64,000 nt of DNA, from positions 51,115,895-51,179,894 of the forward strand of contig CM073590.1 in the NCBI GenBank assembly GCA_037074705.1, read 5' to 3'. Shown in pieces: positions 34,576 to 48,906 of the stretch (the first letter of the stretch is position 1; every line of letters starts with the position of its first letter). The DNA is from Zhengitettix transpicula. Taxonomy: Eukaryota > Arthropoda > Insecta > Orthoptera > Tetrigidae. The notes beneath the pieces are model-generated. The model was given only the letters and a program-made list of their open reading frames with translations. It did no database searches and had not been told where the DNA came from. A program made the translations under genes and the position numbers.

Positions 34576-37500
34576 ATGTTTTTAGAGTTGCTAGTTTTAT
34601 CAAGAATTAACGAAGTGAAACGACTTCGTAGATGTATAAATTGTCTTCGACCGGGACACATATCATCTCAATGTCGATCTCAAAAATTCCGCAAATGTCG
34701 AAAACTGCATAAAACATTATTACACATGAAAGTGTCCACAGGCAGTAAAGTTGATGACAAAACTGAAAACGTCAAGGCAACGGAGGCAGTTAATTATTCA
34801 ATTCCGACAACGGTAAACAGTCACTCACGCTATTATCAAACACATCTCATGTATTGCCAACAGCAAGGGTTAAAATTATTGATGCGAATGGAAGTGCTCA
34901 CGACTGTGTAGCATTGCTCGATTCTGGATCTCAGTCGAACATAATCTCCACAGATTTAGGTTTAAAGTCAAGCAAAATAAGTCTTAATGTAGTGGGAGTT
35001 AACCAATCTCAATCAAATATATCGGAGACAACAATTGCCACTATTAAATCAAACGCCATCAATTTTGTAATTTTGTTGGTTAGAAAAATCACGTCCAATC
35101 TTCCCAGTGAGCCATTAGACAGACAAATTGCACATTGCCGAAAATATTGTGCTTGCGGATCCCGATTATCACAGACCTAAAAACATCGGTATGTTGATAG
35201 GTGTTGATTGGTTCTGGGATATTTAATGTCTTGAGTCTCCACAGCTTCCATATCTGCATAAAACCAAATTGGGCTACGTTGTATCAGGCGGAATTACGTG
35301 TGCAGTACAGAATAACAGGTCTACAGCATGCAATCAGATGACAATAAATTATGATCTGTCAGAACAATTAAAAAATTTTTGGGAGCTAGAAGAGTCTCCA
35401 AAGCAGGAAATGTTATCAGCAGAAGAAAAAGCCTGTGAATTAAATTTCACATAAACCACCAAAAGGAATGCAATCAGTCGGTTTGTTGTTACTATCCCCT
35501 TGGAAGGATCACTAAACACATTGGGAGAATCTAAGGAGCAGATTTTTTGTTTTAGAACGTAAACTACAACGTAATGAAACGTATAAAACCAAATACATAG
35601 AATTCATGCAGCAATATGAACAACTGGGTCACATGACAAGAGTTGAAGACGAAAGCGAATCACCGCGCACTTTTTATTTGCTTCATCATGGTGTGCTAAA
35701 AGAAAAAAGTATTACCACAAAATTGAGGGTCGTGTTTGACGGCTCAGCACAATCAACGACAGGAGTTTCTGTTAATGATTTGCACATGGTAGGACCTACA
35801 ATACAAAGGGATCTTTTAACAATAATCTTACGTTTTCGCGTATATCCTTTTGTGGTGAGTGCAGACATATCTATGATGTATCGTTTTGATTGTTCCTGAA
35901 CAATGGGCATTACGACGTATTTTATGGAGATCAATTCCAACGGAACCTCTTCAAATATACGAGCTAAACACAGTCACATACGGCCTAGCTTCTAGTTCAT
36001 TTTTAACCATAAGAAGTTTGTTTCAACTTAGCAAAGAAAACGAGAGGTCATATCCTCGTGCTGCAGAAATTATTCGCAACTGCATGTAAGTCGATGATCT
36101 GTTGTATGGGAAAGTACAATAGAAGAAGGAATTCAAATTCGCAAAAAGGTTTCTTGCATTCTAGCTTCTGGCGGATTTCAACTTCGGAAGTGGATATCTA
36201 ATGAACCTGAAATATTAAACAATTCGAAAACTGAAGAGGAATCTTTACCCCATCATGTCATAAAACTTGGAGAAAACGAGTGTGTTAAAACATTAGGATT
36301 CTCGTTGTCCAGCACAAATGATAATTTAATTTATGATGCTAGCATAAAATTAAATTTTCAAGCTTAGTCCAAGCGTTCTGTTTTATCAACAATTGCTCGA
36401 ATTTATGATCCTTTAGGATTATTAAGTCCGTGTATTATCATTACAAAAATAATTTTACAGAAGCTATGGCTCGAGAAATCGTCATAGGATGATCCCTGAA
36501 ACATCACGTGACTGGACTAAATTATCAAATGATCTTGCATCCATGAAAAAAATTGAAATTTGTGCAGCCCATCGACCAATATTGTCGAAATTCATGCATT
36601 TTCAGATGAAAGTGAATCAGCTTATGGTGCTGCTATTTATGTACGTTCAATTGAGATATTAGGAGCAGTTTCCGTAAGATTATGATGTGCGAAATCTAAA
36701 CTTGCACCACTTAAGCCAGTTACCATACCACGTCTCGAATTATGTGCAGCTCAAATTTCAGTTAGACTTATGGAAAAGGTAAAGAATTCACTTGATATAA
36801 TAATTGATAAAATATATTACTGGTGTGACTCAACTATAGTACTGAGCTGGCTAAATTTGGAGCCACATAAACTCAAAACGTTTGTTAGCAATCGTGAATT
36901 AGAGATACAATCGCTTTCAAATTCAGAAGATTGGAACCACGTAGCATCTCAGATTTAGTTTCAAGAGGAGTCTACCCAACAGCCCTACGGAACTCAGTTT
37001 TATGGTGGGAAGGTCCAGGATGGCTTCCACGCTCCGAATTGGTCATTTCTGATTCAAGTGAAATGATAACAAATGTTCCGGAAATGAAATGAAAACTGTC
37101 GTTCAAATAACTGCCTTGTCTCATTTAGACCCTTACGTTATTAAATTTGAATTTCACTCAGATTTGAATAGATTAGAGACGATAATCGCTTATTGTTTGT
37201 GATTCATTATTAATAGCAAGAAGTCGAAAACAGAGCGAATATATGGGAATATTAACCGTAGAGAAATTAATGACGCCATGATTTCCTTGATTAAACTTGC
37301 TCAACAGCAGTCATTTCATGAAGAAATCAATTGCCTGACAAAGGGAAATGAACTTCCTACAAAAAGCAAAATTTTGAATTTAAATCCATTTTTTCACACA
37401 AAACACAAAACACAAAACTGAAGGCGTTTTAAGAGTTGGTGGCCGATTACAACATTCAAATTATAATTTTTATAAACGTCATCCAATGATAATAGCTTTA

Positions 37501-38591
37501 AATCATCATTTGACAAAATTAATTTTTTTACGAGAACATCTAAGATCGCTACATACTGGACCGCAGACATTACTGTCTTATTTGCGAGACGTTTATTGGC
37601 CGATCGCAGGAAGAAACTTGGCAAGGAAGACCGCACACAACTGTCTAAAATGCTTCAAAGTTAATCCACGGGAAATGTCCCCATTAATGGGTAATCTGCC
37701 TCATGATCGCGTCACAACGACTCCACCATTCCACGTCACAGGTGTTGACTATGCAGGACCATTCTTGATCAAAGACAGGACAGGCCGAGGGAGCAGAACT
37801 TTAAAGCGTTACGTTGCTGTTTTTGTATGTTTTGCGACGAGAGCCATCCATCTCGAACTTGTCTCTGATCTGACCACAGATTGCTTCATTTTTGCTTTAC
37901 GAAGATTCTTTTGGCGATGGAGATTTCCTGTAAAAATTTTTTCCGACAACCCATTTCATTGGAGCTCGGTCTGAATTGAAAGATTTGGGAATGTTTCTTC
38001 GACAGAGCGAGAAAAATTTGAATGAAGCCTTTGTCAAAGAACGCTTCACTGACATTGTATTCCAGCATATTCACCTCACTTTGGTGGTATTTGGGAGGCG
38101 GGTGTTAAGTCTACTAAATACCATTTGAAGCGTGTTATGGGTAACACGTCATTAACGTTTCAGGAGTTCTACAGTTTGTTAGCGCAAGTGAACGCTATTC
38201 TAAATTCACGTCATCTCACTCCAATGTCTTCCAATCCATCAGATCAACAACCTTTGACTCCGGCCCATTTTCTCATTGGGATATCGATGATGTCTGTTCC
38301 TGATCCAGATCTTATGCATTTACCGGAATCGTATATGTCTCGTTACCAACGAATTCAACAGATTCAATATCATTTTTGGTCACGTTGGTCAAAAGAGTAT
38401 ATTTCGGAACTCCAAACCTGAATTAAGTGGAAGAAGAATGGACTGCTTATTGTAAAGTAAAGCCAACCGGAACTTAGCGACGATGTTCATGTCTGCCACA
38501 TTTGTTTCTCTGTTTACAAGAAAACATATTACGATAAAACTTTAGAACTCAGAAAAGTGCAACAACAAATAATAATTCTTCCACCCTGCTT
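34576..38591 (+). pseudogene. pol: BEL/Pao pol, copy 3, broken
   Basis: Protease, reverse transcriptase (YVDD tyrosine replaced by stop at 36087-36089), RNase H (36770-36958 open piece) and integrase (37486-37974) fragments. The DLVSRG linker frame is broken by the 5-bp insertion near 37085. Confidence 0.8.
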
Positions 38592-38860
38592 AATGAGTAG
38601 GTTTTTTTTGTAGGGGGATAGAAAGGAATAAAATAAGATATGAAATCCTGTAACAAATTGCACGTAATGAATTAAAAGAAAATAGTTACCAGAATGATTA
38701 TTATTTTGCATAGGCGTGACTAGTGAATAAGAGTTAATAGGTATATGAAATTCGTTTCGTGGCATAGTTTTGGAAAGCGAAATTATTGAAATACAAATAC
38801 AGTTGTATGTATTTGAAATAAGATGGTAACTAGTATTTCCTTAACGACACATTAATATTT

Positions 38861-38979
38861 GCCAACGGCCATACCACGTTGAAAGCACCGGTTCTCGTCT
38901 GATCACCGAAGTTAAGCAACGTTGGGCATGGTTAGTACTTGGATGGGTGACCGCTTGGGAACACCATGTGTTGTTGGCT
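38861..38979 (+). rRNA. 5S ribosomal RNA, type A (start of hybrid unit 3)
   Basis: Identical to the type A sequence at 14567; A at position 49. Confidence 0.97.
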
Positions 38980-39694
38980 CCCTTTTTATTTTTACCGTTT
39001 TTACCTTAATGGACATTTCACACAATTATTGTTAACATTGCTCGTGGTCGTATCTGCCCTCACTTTGGCTACTTTCTTTAAAATAAACGCATTTATAAGT
39101 CGGCGCTCGACGTGGTCACCGCTACATCTGGCGGCGAATGTGCGCACTAAGACGGGGACGCACTGCGAATCTCGATTGGCCGCCAATTTCAAACGAAACT
39201 ATTTACTGATCGTCATTATGAGTTACACTACGAGTCCAGTCGCCGACAAGCGTGTCATTTGGCTACAGTGGTAGACGACGTACTAACATTTCGCGCGGTC
39301 GTTGTTCGAATTGTATTTCTGTTTGTCTTGAATCTAGTAATTAAAACTGTATGTGCTGAGCATAGGTTCTCACGTGCAAGGAACAACTTCAACCGTACGT
39401 GGTGCACATATGACCTCCATCCAGGAGAAAACAAAGAGGGTGTACCAGGCCAGTAGGGTCAAACTGAGAAATCATTCTTCAAAATATATTTACAAATAAT
39501 GCTAATACGAACGATATTAATGTCGAATTAATAACTTTCGGGATCGCTATGTTCGGGGTAAAAGCCTAATTTCAAACTCTAACGGCCTGCGAAAGAAGCA
39601 AACGTTTCTGCAGAACGCCAAACCAACGCTAGAAAACCGTGAAGAAACTTTTCATCCGCGAACGGAGCACTAGTATATGATAATTGTTCATTTA

Positions 39695-39708
39695 ATTGTT
39701 ACATGCAA
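39695..39708. other. 14-bp junction filler
   Basis: Same filler and breakpoints as at 19607. Confidence 0.8.
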
Positions 39709-42700
39709 CCAGCGCAGTTACGTAAAGTGATGCGAATACAATTAATATTCACATACAAGATTACGCTGATTAACGTTAAATGCGCTTCCGTAAACCTCAA
39801 GTAAAGTTCTATCAGGTTCTGATTAACACAGTTCATACTTTCAAATTTAATATAAACACAGTTACTGTAAACTCTTACATTTACGTTGATCTACGTAGAA
39901 TACAATTTATTCAAACCACAAACAAAGTTCTATTTGGTTACAGAAATACAGTTCGAAGACATATCTTTCAATCGTGGGGTAAATACACAATTAAAGTTCA
40001 CACAAGACTTCTATTTTACAGAAATACACTTGCGGCAGGATATTTTAGAAATCAAAGTACATGGGGTATGGCCGCTATGGGCAAATCATGGAGGAACTTC
40101 GACACTTGATTAAATTTCAGCCGCATAGATTGTCCGTCGTCAGCACCCCCGGGATGACGTAGCTTAGATCTCGGCTAATCAACTGGTCAGAAGCACTAGG
40201 GTACAATCATTTCCCCTAATTCCGTAGAATTCCAGTTTATGTAATTAAATTTAGTGACCAACCAGGTCTTGATGAAGTGCAGTCTGCAATATTACGTTCA
40301 CATTAGATAAAACCCAGGTAAACATAAGTAATATAATTTAATTTAGATTGTGTGGAATTACAACATTCACATGTATTTCTTGAAAAAGCTAAAACCAAAA
40401 TTGACTGGAATGAAAGTTAATAATTTTAAAAATCACGCAAATTTGTACTTATATTTTTCAAAGAGCAACGTGAAGGCAGAACTTACGATGGATGACTTGA
40501 AAACTGCACACATTGAGCTTTGTAGCGACCAGTTGCCGCCAAGTTGTCCGCCAAGTTGTCCGACAAACTGAACGTCACCGAATTACTTTGTTGCCATGAT
40601 CTGAGGATTTCCAAAGTTCAAAAACTTATTTTAATAAACTATTTGAACGAATACATTAAGAACAATGTCCCATAAGAGGATGTGAGTTGGTCCTTACCTG
40701 AATCACCAACAACACGAACTCGGCTGCTTACAGCTCGCTTATTTCGGAAACCAGCACCAACAGTGAAATGAATATAACCAATGTTCCGATAAATATTTAA
40801 AAATTTTGAATTGCGATTTATAATTTAGATACTGAAATTTTGATTGAGTGACAGCAGGGAGGAGATTGAAAATTTTAAATCGAATTTGCGTAGACGAAAC
40901 GGGCTTTTATATCTTGAGGAGATATCGTTCGGCGGGGACAGGGTTCGGTTTCGTCTACTACCGAAGAAATGTCGGTCAGGGACGAGGAGGCCGCGCTCTC
41001 GGGCAGTGCGTCGGAGTCGTCGTTGTCCGAGATGTCGTCTATCGGAAAAATATAGACGAATTTATAATTTAAAATTTCCTCCCTCGTGAAATGAGGTTTC
41101 GGTTGAGGGGGCTGAGTCAAAATGGGAGGCTCCTGTTTATTCGCGGCGGGGGGATCAAAATTTGGTTTCTCATATATACAGGAGCAAAAAAAATTCACGA
41201 AAGTTCGAAACATTGCTTATATAAAGTTTCACTCACGTGTGATATGCAATTCTGCTTCCGTCTAGCGCCTTGTCTTCAAACGAAGTGATGCTTGGTAACG
41301 ATGACATTGTTGAGGATTTCTCACCTTGGTCAGTGATGTAAGCAATATAAATATTTATTAATAAAAATTATTGACTGAGTGTCTTAATATTCTACGAAAC
41401 AAAACCGTGGTGAAATGCTGGAATTCCACGTCATTACGATTTGTTTTGCCATTATAAAGTGTACCTACATTTATAGTCCGTAAGGCTTAAATATTCTTCA
41501 ATTGCAAAGAATAATTGATACATGTCCTACCAGTGTGGAAGGAAAGGAATATCTTATACACAGGACTAATTACTAATTTCATTTCTTCATGGATAAAATG
41601 CAATTTAGTTATATTTCTAGAGTTCCCAAAAGAATTTTCATGGTTTACACGGACGCGAGCGTTGAGTTTGAGTATAATTTTAATAGTTTAGCCCCACCCG
41701 TGAAGAATTGACTGTAAATTGAATGTAATAATTAATCTCACCTTCATCCGTAACCCGAGGTTCGACTAGGATATTTTCTTTATTTTTATGGAATACCCCT
41801 CCACCCTAGCCTTCACGGTTCTCTCCTACGAAGCCGATAGGGTTTGTAATTATAGCCGGAATATATTTAAAAATATTATGAGTCTTATTGATCCCTCAAA
41901 ATATTTATTCGACGCAACTATCGACAGGTTAACATTTTTGGACATTTCTAGCCTCGCCCACGTCAAACCAACCCTCCAACCCACGCAAACATACGCGCGC
42001 CTGTGGTTGTCATATGAAAGGTCAGTGACGTCTATAACCACGATTTGTATCAAATATCTGTTGTTTTCGCTTTATATTCTGGCAACTTCCTCCGCGCCTA
42101 CCCCTAGCCGTGCTCCCCACGAAACCCGAAAGGGATTCAAATTATATACAAACAAAGTCGTAGAAATACTATCAATCTAATTAATTAAAAATATATAATT
42201 ATTAAATACGAATATCGTCCTCAATTGTATGTTTAAAAATTTCCATATTGATGCAACGAAAATTTTGCACACATAATATAGGTAGAAATACTATAAATCT
42301 AATTCCCCTTAAAAATATGTATATCACAAAATTTAGACCGTTTAATATTTTTAAAATTAAAACCCTCCTCCACACTCGCCACAATGATCAATTGAAAATC
42401 ACATTAATCTCAGCGACATTTATAAGCTTTGATTTTGATCCTAATCTCGGCTGTTTTCGCATTATTATTTTCTAACGCGCACGCATAAGGGTTCTGCGTT
42501 CCCACGTTAAAAGGGGATGAAATTATACTCATATTACTTAGGTATTACATAGGTGTAAAAACTGCCAATCGCTTTGACTCGTACAAATATTTTTCCGCAA
42601 ACATATTGGGTGTATTAGAATTTTTAAATTTTTCCAACCATGTCCATCCCCAATCCCCGGGATTGATCGACGCGTCTTACCCCGACAGAGTTTGTTTTCT

Positions 42701-42711
42701 GATGGTAAAGA
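39709..42711. repeat. Captured flank segment, copy 4
   Basis: Colinear with 5378-8381; the 112-codon minus-strand frame is at 40875-41213. Has TAGATAAAA near 40304, as in copy 3. Confidence 0.85.
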
Positions 42712-43551
42712 TGTTATAAATTGGAGCACGTTTGCTTGTATTTATTTAAAAAATATTTTTAATTGATAGTGGATAATTATAAAGTGCATTTCGTGACTGA
42801 GACGACTCCCTTGAAATCCATCTTCTCGTATCTTCGCATATAAATACGACGGACTACAAATTCTTTAATTTACAGACACAATGACAGGAGTTGGTAAGTA
42901 CAAATGGAAATACAGTCCTAACATACAACATAAAATATTGGTCCTTCCGGGACTGGATATTGAAGCAGAATTCTCCGTGTTTATTCGTCCTCATAGACGT
43001 TCAGTGAATATTACGCAGCATTACGCAATCACGCAGATTCAGAAATTGTGATCAAACATTACTTCACAAATCACTTCTACCACTGTGCGGCGGGAGGAAA
43101 CAATACGGAGACGAACAGAGCAACGTGTCGTATTAGGAGAGAACATTCATTCAAATATATCGCAGCACGGAACCACGTTGTCGCAGCCATTCAGCGAAAT
43201 ACATCGCAGCACGAGCCACGTTCCAGCATCCAGCCATATTGTACTTAGCACCACACGCCATCAACGGGCAGGCATCGCATAACATCAGCAGCAAAGGTGC
43301 ATTGGAAGGTGACGTATCAAAATATATATTAATTTATTCCCATCACATCGTACGACGACTACGCATCGCACAGCGTCAACGTTTATAACAGCGCGTTGCA
43401 ACTCGCATCAACTACGTCACAGCCGACGTCATTACTTGACAACTCATTTCCAAATTGCATCGTTTGTAGCGGAAGCGAGTATTCAAGAGGTTTGCGGATC
43501 ATTGTGTTCACTTGTGATTTATAAATATAGCGACGATATATTATTGTAATC

Positions 43552-44502
43552 ATGGAAAACTCAGCATTGAAGTCTCTGAAACGGAAACGAGGTTCAATTA
43601 AAGCTCGACTTTCGTCATTCCGTAGTCACGTAGAATCTTTCCAAGATCAACAACAATTATCTGAAATAGAATTATTAGAGTTGGAACAGCGTCTCAAGCG
43701 GGTTGATGAACCATTTTCGGAATTTGACATTTGTCATAGTAACATTTTGGAAGTCGTAGAAGAAGACGATCTTGAGGATGTTGAGAATTATAGAGCCGAG
43801 GTTGAAGAATCGTAGTTTAAAATCTCGGCAAGGGCACGTCAAATAGTACATAAATTTAAAATTATAAAGACAGATGATGGGAATTATTTGCACGCAGCTT
43901 CAAACAGTGAATCAAATGCCGGTTCTCAACGCAATGCTAGAAACGTGAAACTACCAGTTTTAAAACTGCCGGAATTTGACAGATCATATGAAAAATGGTT
44001 AGCTTTTTATGATACTTTCAAGTCTGTAATACAATCAAACGGTAAAATATCCGCAGTCCAGAAATTTCACTATTTAAGCAGTTCATTGGTTGGTGAAGCA
44101 GCAGAAGTCATTAAAGGATTGCAAATTTCTGAAATAAATTACAACGCTGCGTGGAAATTACTAGAAAGACGCTAACAAAACAAACCACTCATGATTCACA
44201 ATCACATCAAAGGTATTGTGGAATATCCAAAGCTTACAAGACAAAGTTTATCCGTATTACGTGATTTATTAAATGCAATACAAGGACACATGCGAGCATT
44301 AGAAGCATTAGGACAGCAAGTTGGAAGTTGGAATAATCTACTAATGTATATAATTGCAGATAAACTTGACTCGAATACAAAAAGGGAATGGGAAAAGCAG
44401 CAAGTCGGAAATCCCGAAATGCCGGAAGTCTCAGCTCTGACAGATTTAGTAGAAAAACAATGTCAATTCCTTCAAAAGATTAACAAAGAAACAAAGGAAT
44501 AG
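43552..44502 (+). pseudogene. gag: BEL/Pao gag, copy 4, in-frame stops
   Basis: Same start and stops as the other copies (stops at 43813, 44173 and 44500). Confidence 0.8.
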
Positions 44503-44621
44503 GTACAACACCAATTTATAAATTTCGGAAAACAGTTGCAAAGAACTAGTATGTCACATGCAGCAACAAAGCAACCAGTTTGTCCCATGTGCAATGAGCA
44601 ACACGCACTTTTTTATGCAAA

Positions 44622-47600
44622 ATGTTTTTAGAGTTGCTAGTTTTATCAAGAATTAACGAAGTGAAACGACTTCGTAGATGTATAAATTGTCTTCGACCGG
44701 GACACATATCATCTCAATGTCGATCTCAAAAATTCCGCAAATGTCGAAAACTGCATAAAACATTATTACACATGAAAGTGTCCACAGGCAGTAAAGTTGA
44801 TGACAAAACTGAAAACGTCAAGGCAACGGAGGCAGTTAATTATTCAATTCCGACAACGGTAAACAGTCACTCACGCTATTATCAAACACATCTCATGTAT
44901 TGCCAACAGCAAGGGTTAAAATTATTGATGCGAATGGAAGTGCTCACGACTGTGTAGCATTGCTCGATTCTGGATCTCAGTCGAACATAATCTCCACAGA
45001 TTTAGGTTTAAAGTCAAGCAAAATAAGTCTTAATGTAGTGGGAGTTAACCAATCTCAATCAAATATATCGGAGACAACAATTGCCACTATTAAATCAAAC
45101 GCCATCAATTTTGTAATTTTGTTGGTTAGAAAAATCACGTCCAATCTTCCCAGTGAGCCATTAGACAGACAAATTGCACATTGCCGAAAATATTGTGCTT
45201 GCGGATCCCGATTATCACAGACCTAAAAACATCGGTATGTTGATAGGTGTTGATTGGTTCTGGGATATTTAATGTCTTGAGTCTCCACAGCTTCCATATC
45301 TGCATAAAACCAAATTGGGCTACGTTGTATCAGGCGGAATTACGTGTGCAGTACAGAATAACAGGTCTACAGCATGCAATCAGATGACAATAAATTATGA
45401 TCTGTCAGAACAATTAAAAAATTTTTGGGAGCTAGAAGAGTCTCCAAAGCAGGAAATGTTATCAGCAGAAGAAAAAGCCTGTGAATTAAATTTCACATAA
45501 ACCACCAAAAGGAATGCAATCAGTCGGTTTGTTGTTACTATCCCCTTGGAAGGATCACTAAACACATTGGGAGAATCTAAGGAGCAGATTTTTTGTTTTA
45601 GAACGTAAACTACAACGTAATGAAACGTATAAAACCAAATACATAGAATTCATGCAGCAATATGAACAACTGGGTCACATGACAAGAGTTGAAGACGAAA
45701 GCGAATCACCGCGCACTTTTTATTTGCTTCATCATGGTGTGCTAAAAGAAAAAAGTATTACCACAAAATTGAGGGTCGTGTTTGACGGCTCAGCACAATC
45801 AACGACAGGAGTTTCTGTTAATGATTTGCACATGGTAGGACCTACAATACAAAGGGATCTTTTAACAATAATCTTACGTTTTCGCGTATATCCTTTTGTG
45901 GTGAGTGCAGACATATCTATGATGTATCGTTTTGATTGTTCCTGAACAATGGGCATTACGACGTATTTTATGGAGATCAATTCCAACGGAACCTCTTCAA
46001 ATATACGAGCTAAACACAGTCACATACGGCCTAGCTTCTAGTTCATTTTTAACCATAAGAAGTTTGTTTCAACTTAGCAAAGAAAACGAGAGGTCATATC
46101 CTCGTGCTGCAGAAATTATTCGCAACTGCATGTAAGTCGATGATCTGTTGTATGGGAAAGTACAATAGAAGAAGGAATTCAAATTCGCAAAAAGGTTTCT
46201 TGCATTCTAGCTTCTGGCGGATTTCAACTTCGGAAGTGGATATCTAATGAACCTGAAATATTAAACAATTCGAAAACTGAAGAGGAATCTTTACCCCATC
46301 ATGTCATAAAACTTGGAGAAAACGAGTGTGTTAAAACATTAGGATTCTCGTTGTCCAGCACAAATGATAATTTAATTTATGATGCTAGCATAAAATTAAA
46401 TTTTCAAGCTTAGTCCAAGCGTTCTGTTTTATCAACAATTGCTCGAATTTATGATCCTTTAGGATTATTAAGTCCGTGTATTATCATTACAAAAATAATT
46501 TTACAGAAGCTATGGCTCGAGAAATCGTCATAGGATGATCCCTGAAACATCACGTGACTGGACTAAATTATCAAATGATCTTGCATCCATGAAAAAAATT
46601 GAAATTTGTGCAGCCCATCGACCAATATTGTCGAAATTCATGCATTTTCAGATGAAAGTGAATCAGCTTATGGTGCTGCTATTTATGTACGTTCAATTGA
46701 GATATTAGGAGCAGTTTCCGTAAGATTATGATGTGCGAAATCTAAACTTGCACCACTTAAGCCAGTTACCATACCACGTCTCGAATTATGTGCAGCTCAA
46801 ATTTCAGTTAGACTTATGGAAAAGGTAAAGAATTCACTTGATATAATAATTGATAAAATATATTACTGGTGTGACTCAACTATAGTACTGAGCTGGCTAA
46901 ATTTGGAGCCACATAAACTCAAAACGTTTGTTAGCAATCGTGAATTAGAGATACAATCGCTTTCAAATTCAGAAGATTGGAACCACGTAGCATCTCAGAT
47001 TTAGTTTCAAGAGGAGTCTACCCAACAGCCCTACGGAACTCAGTTTTATGGTGGGAAGGTCCAGGATGGCTTCCACGCTCCGAATTGGTCATTTCTGATT
47101 CAAGTGAAATGATAACAAATGTTCCGGAAATGAAATGAAAACTGTCGTTCAAATAACTGCCTTGTCTCATTTAGACCATTACGTTATTAAATTTGAATTT
47201 CACTCAGATTTGAATAGATTAGAGACGATAATCGCTTATTGTTTGTGATTCATTATTAATAGCAAGAAGTCGAAAACAGAGCGAATATATGGGAATATTA
47301 ACCGTAGAGAAATTAATGACGCCATGATTTCCTTGATTAAACTTGCTCAACAGCAGTCATTTCATGAAGAAATCAATTGCCTGACAAAGGGAAATGAACT
47401 TCCTACAAAAAGCAAAATTTTGAATTTAAATCCATTTTTTCACACAAAACACAAAACACAAAACTGAAGGCGTTTTAAGAGTTGGTGGCCGATTACAACA
47501 TTCAAATTATAATTTTTATAAACGTCATCCAATGATAATAGCTTTAAATCATCATTTGACAAAATTAATTTTTTTACGAGAACATCTAAGATCGCTACAT

Positions 47601-48637
47601 ACTGGACCGCAGACATTACTGTCTTATTTGCGAGACGTTTATTGGCCGATCGCAGGAAGAAACTTGGCAAGGAAGACCGCACACAACTGTCTAAAATGCT
47701 TCAAAGTTAATCCACGGGAAATGTCCCCATTAATGGGTAATCTGCCTCATGATCGCGTCACAACGACTCCACCATTCCACGTCACAGGTGTTGACTATGC
47801 AGGACCATTCTTGATCAAAGACAGGACAGGCCGAGGGAGCAGAACTTTAAAGCGTTACGTTGCTGTTTTTGTATGTTTTGCGACGAGAGCCATCCATCTC
47901 GAACTTGTCTCTGATCTGACCACAGATTGCTTCATTTTTGCTTTACGAAGATTCTTTTGGCGATGGAGATTTCCTGTAAAAATTTTTTCCGACAACCCAT
48001 TTCATTGGAGCTCGGTCTGAATTGAAAGATTTGGGAATGTTTCTTCGACAGAGCGAGAAAAATTTGAATGAAGCCTTTGTCAAAGAACGCTTCACTGACA
48101 TTGTATTCCAGCATATTCACCTCACTTTGGTGGTATTTGGGAGGCGGGTGTTAAGTCTACTAAATACCATTTGAAGCGTGTTATGGGTAACACGTCATTA
48201 ACGTTTCAGGAGTTCTACAGTTTGTTAGCGCAAGTGAACGCTATTCTAAATTCACGTCATCTCACTCCAATGTCTTCCAATCCATCAGATCAACAACCTT
48301 TGACTCCGGCCCATTTTCTCATTGGGATATCGATGATGTCTGTTCCTGATCCAGATCTTATGCATTTACCGGAATCGTATATGTCTCGTTACCAACGAAT
48401 TCAACAGATTCAATATCATTTTTGGTCACGTTGGTCAAAAGAGTATATTTCGGAACTCCAAACCTGAATTAAGTGGAAGAAGAATGGACTGCTTATTGTA
48501 AAGTAAAGCCAACCGGAACTTAGCGACGATGTTCATGTCTGCCACATTTGTTTCTCTGTTTACAAGAAAACATATTACGATAAAACTTTAGAACTCAGAA
48601 AAGTGCAACAACAAATAATAATTCTTCCACCCTGCTT
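44622..48637 (+). pseudogene. pol: BEL/Pao pol, copy 4, broken
   Basis: Same damaged domains as copy 3, including the stop replacing the YVDD tyrosine (46133-46135) and the 5-bp insertion near 47131. Integrase open piece at 47532-48020. Confidence 0.8.
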
Positions 48638-48906
48638 AATGAGTAGGTTTTTTTTGTAGGGGGATAGAAAGGAATAAAATAAGATATGAAATCCTGTAAC
48701 AAATTGCACGTAATGAATTAAAAGAAAATAGTTACCAGAATGATTATTATTTTGCATAGGCGTGACTAGTGAATAAGAGTTAATAGGTATATGAAATTCG
48801 TTTCGTGGCATAGTTTTGGAAAGCGAAATTATTGAAATACAAATACAGTTGTATGTATTTGAAATAAGATGGTAACTAGTATTTCCTTAACGACACATTA
48901 ATATTT

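Larger units (their letters stand above)
32666..38591 (+). mobile_element. BEL/Pao element, copy 3, broken, no 3' LTR
   Basis: TATA 32793, primer-binding region 32892, gag from 33506, end at the spacer junction 38591/38592. Carries the 5-bp insertion in the RNase H-integrase linker. Confidence 0.85.
28815..38860 (+). repeat. Hybrid 10-kb unit 2, 10046 bp
   Basis: Same architecture as hybrid unit 1. Shares with unit 3 three changes not in copies 1 and 2: TAGATAAAA for TATATAAAA near 30258, one base less near 32305, and a 5-bp insertion (GAAATGAAATG) near 37085. Private change: ACCCTTACG for ACCATTACG near 37130. Confidence 0.9.
42712..48637 (+). mobile_element. BEL/Pao element, copy 4, broken, no 3' LTR
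   Basis: TATA 42839, primer-binding region 42938, gag from 43552, end at the spacer junction 48637/48638. Confidence 0.85.
38861..48906 (+). repeat. Hybrid 10-kb unit 3, 10046 bp
   Basis: Nearly identical to unit 2; it keeps ACCATTACG near 47175. Last hybrid unit before the array returns to normal dimers. Confidence 0.9.
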
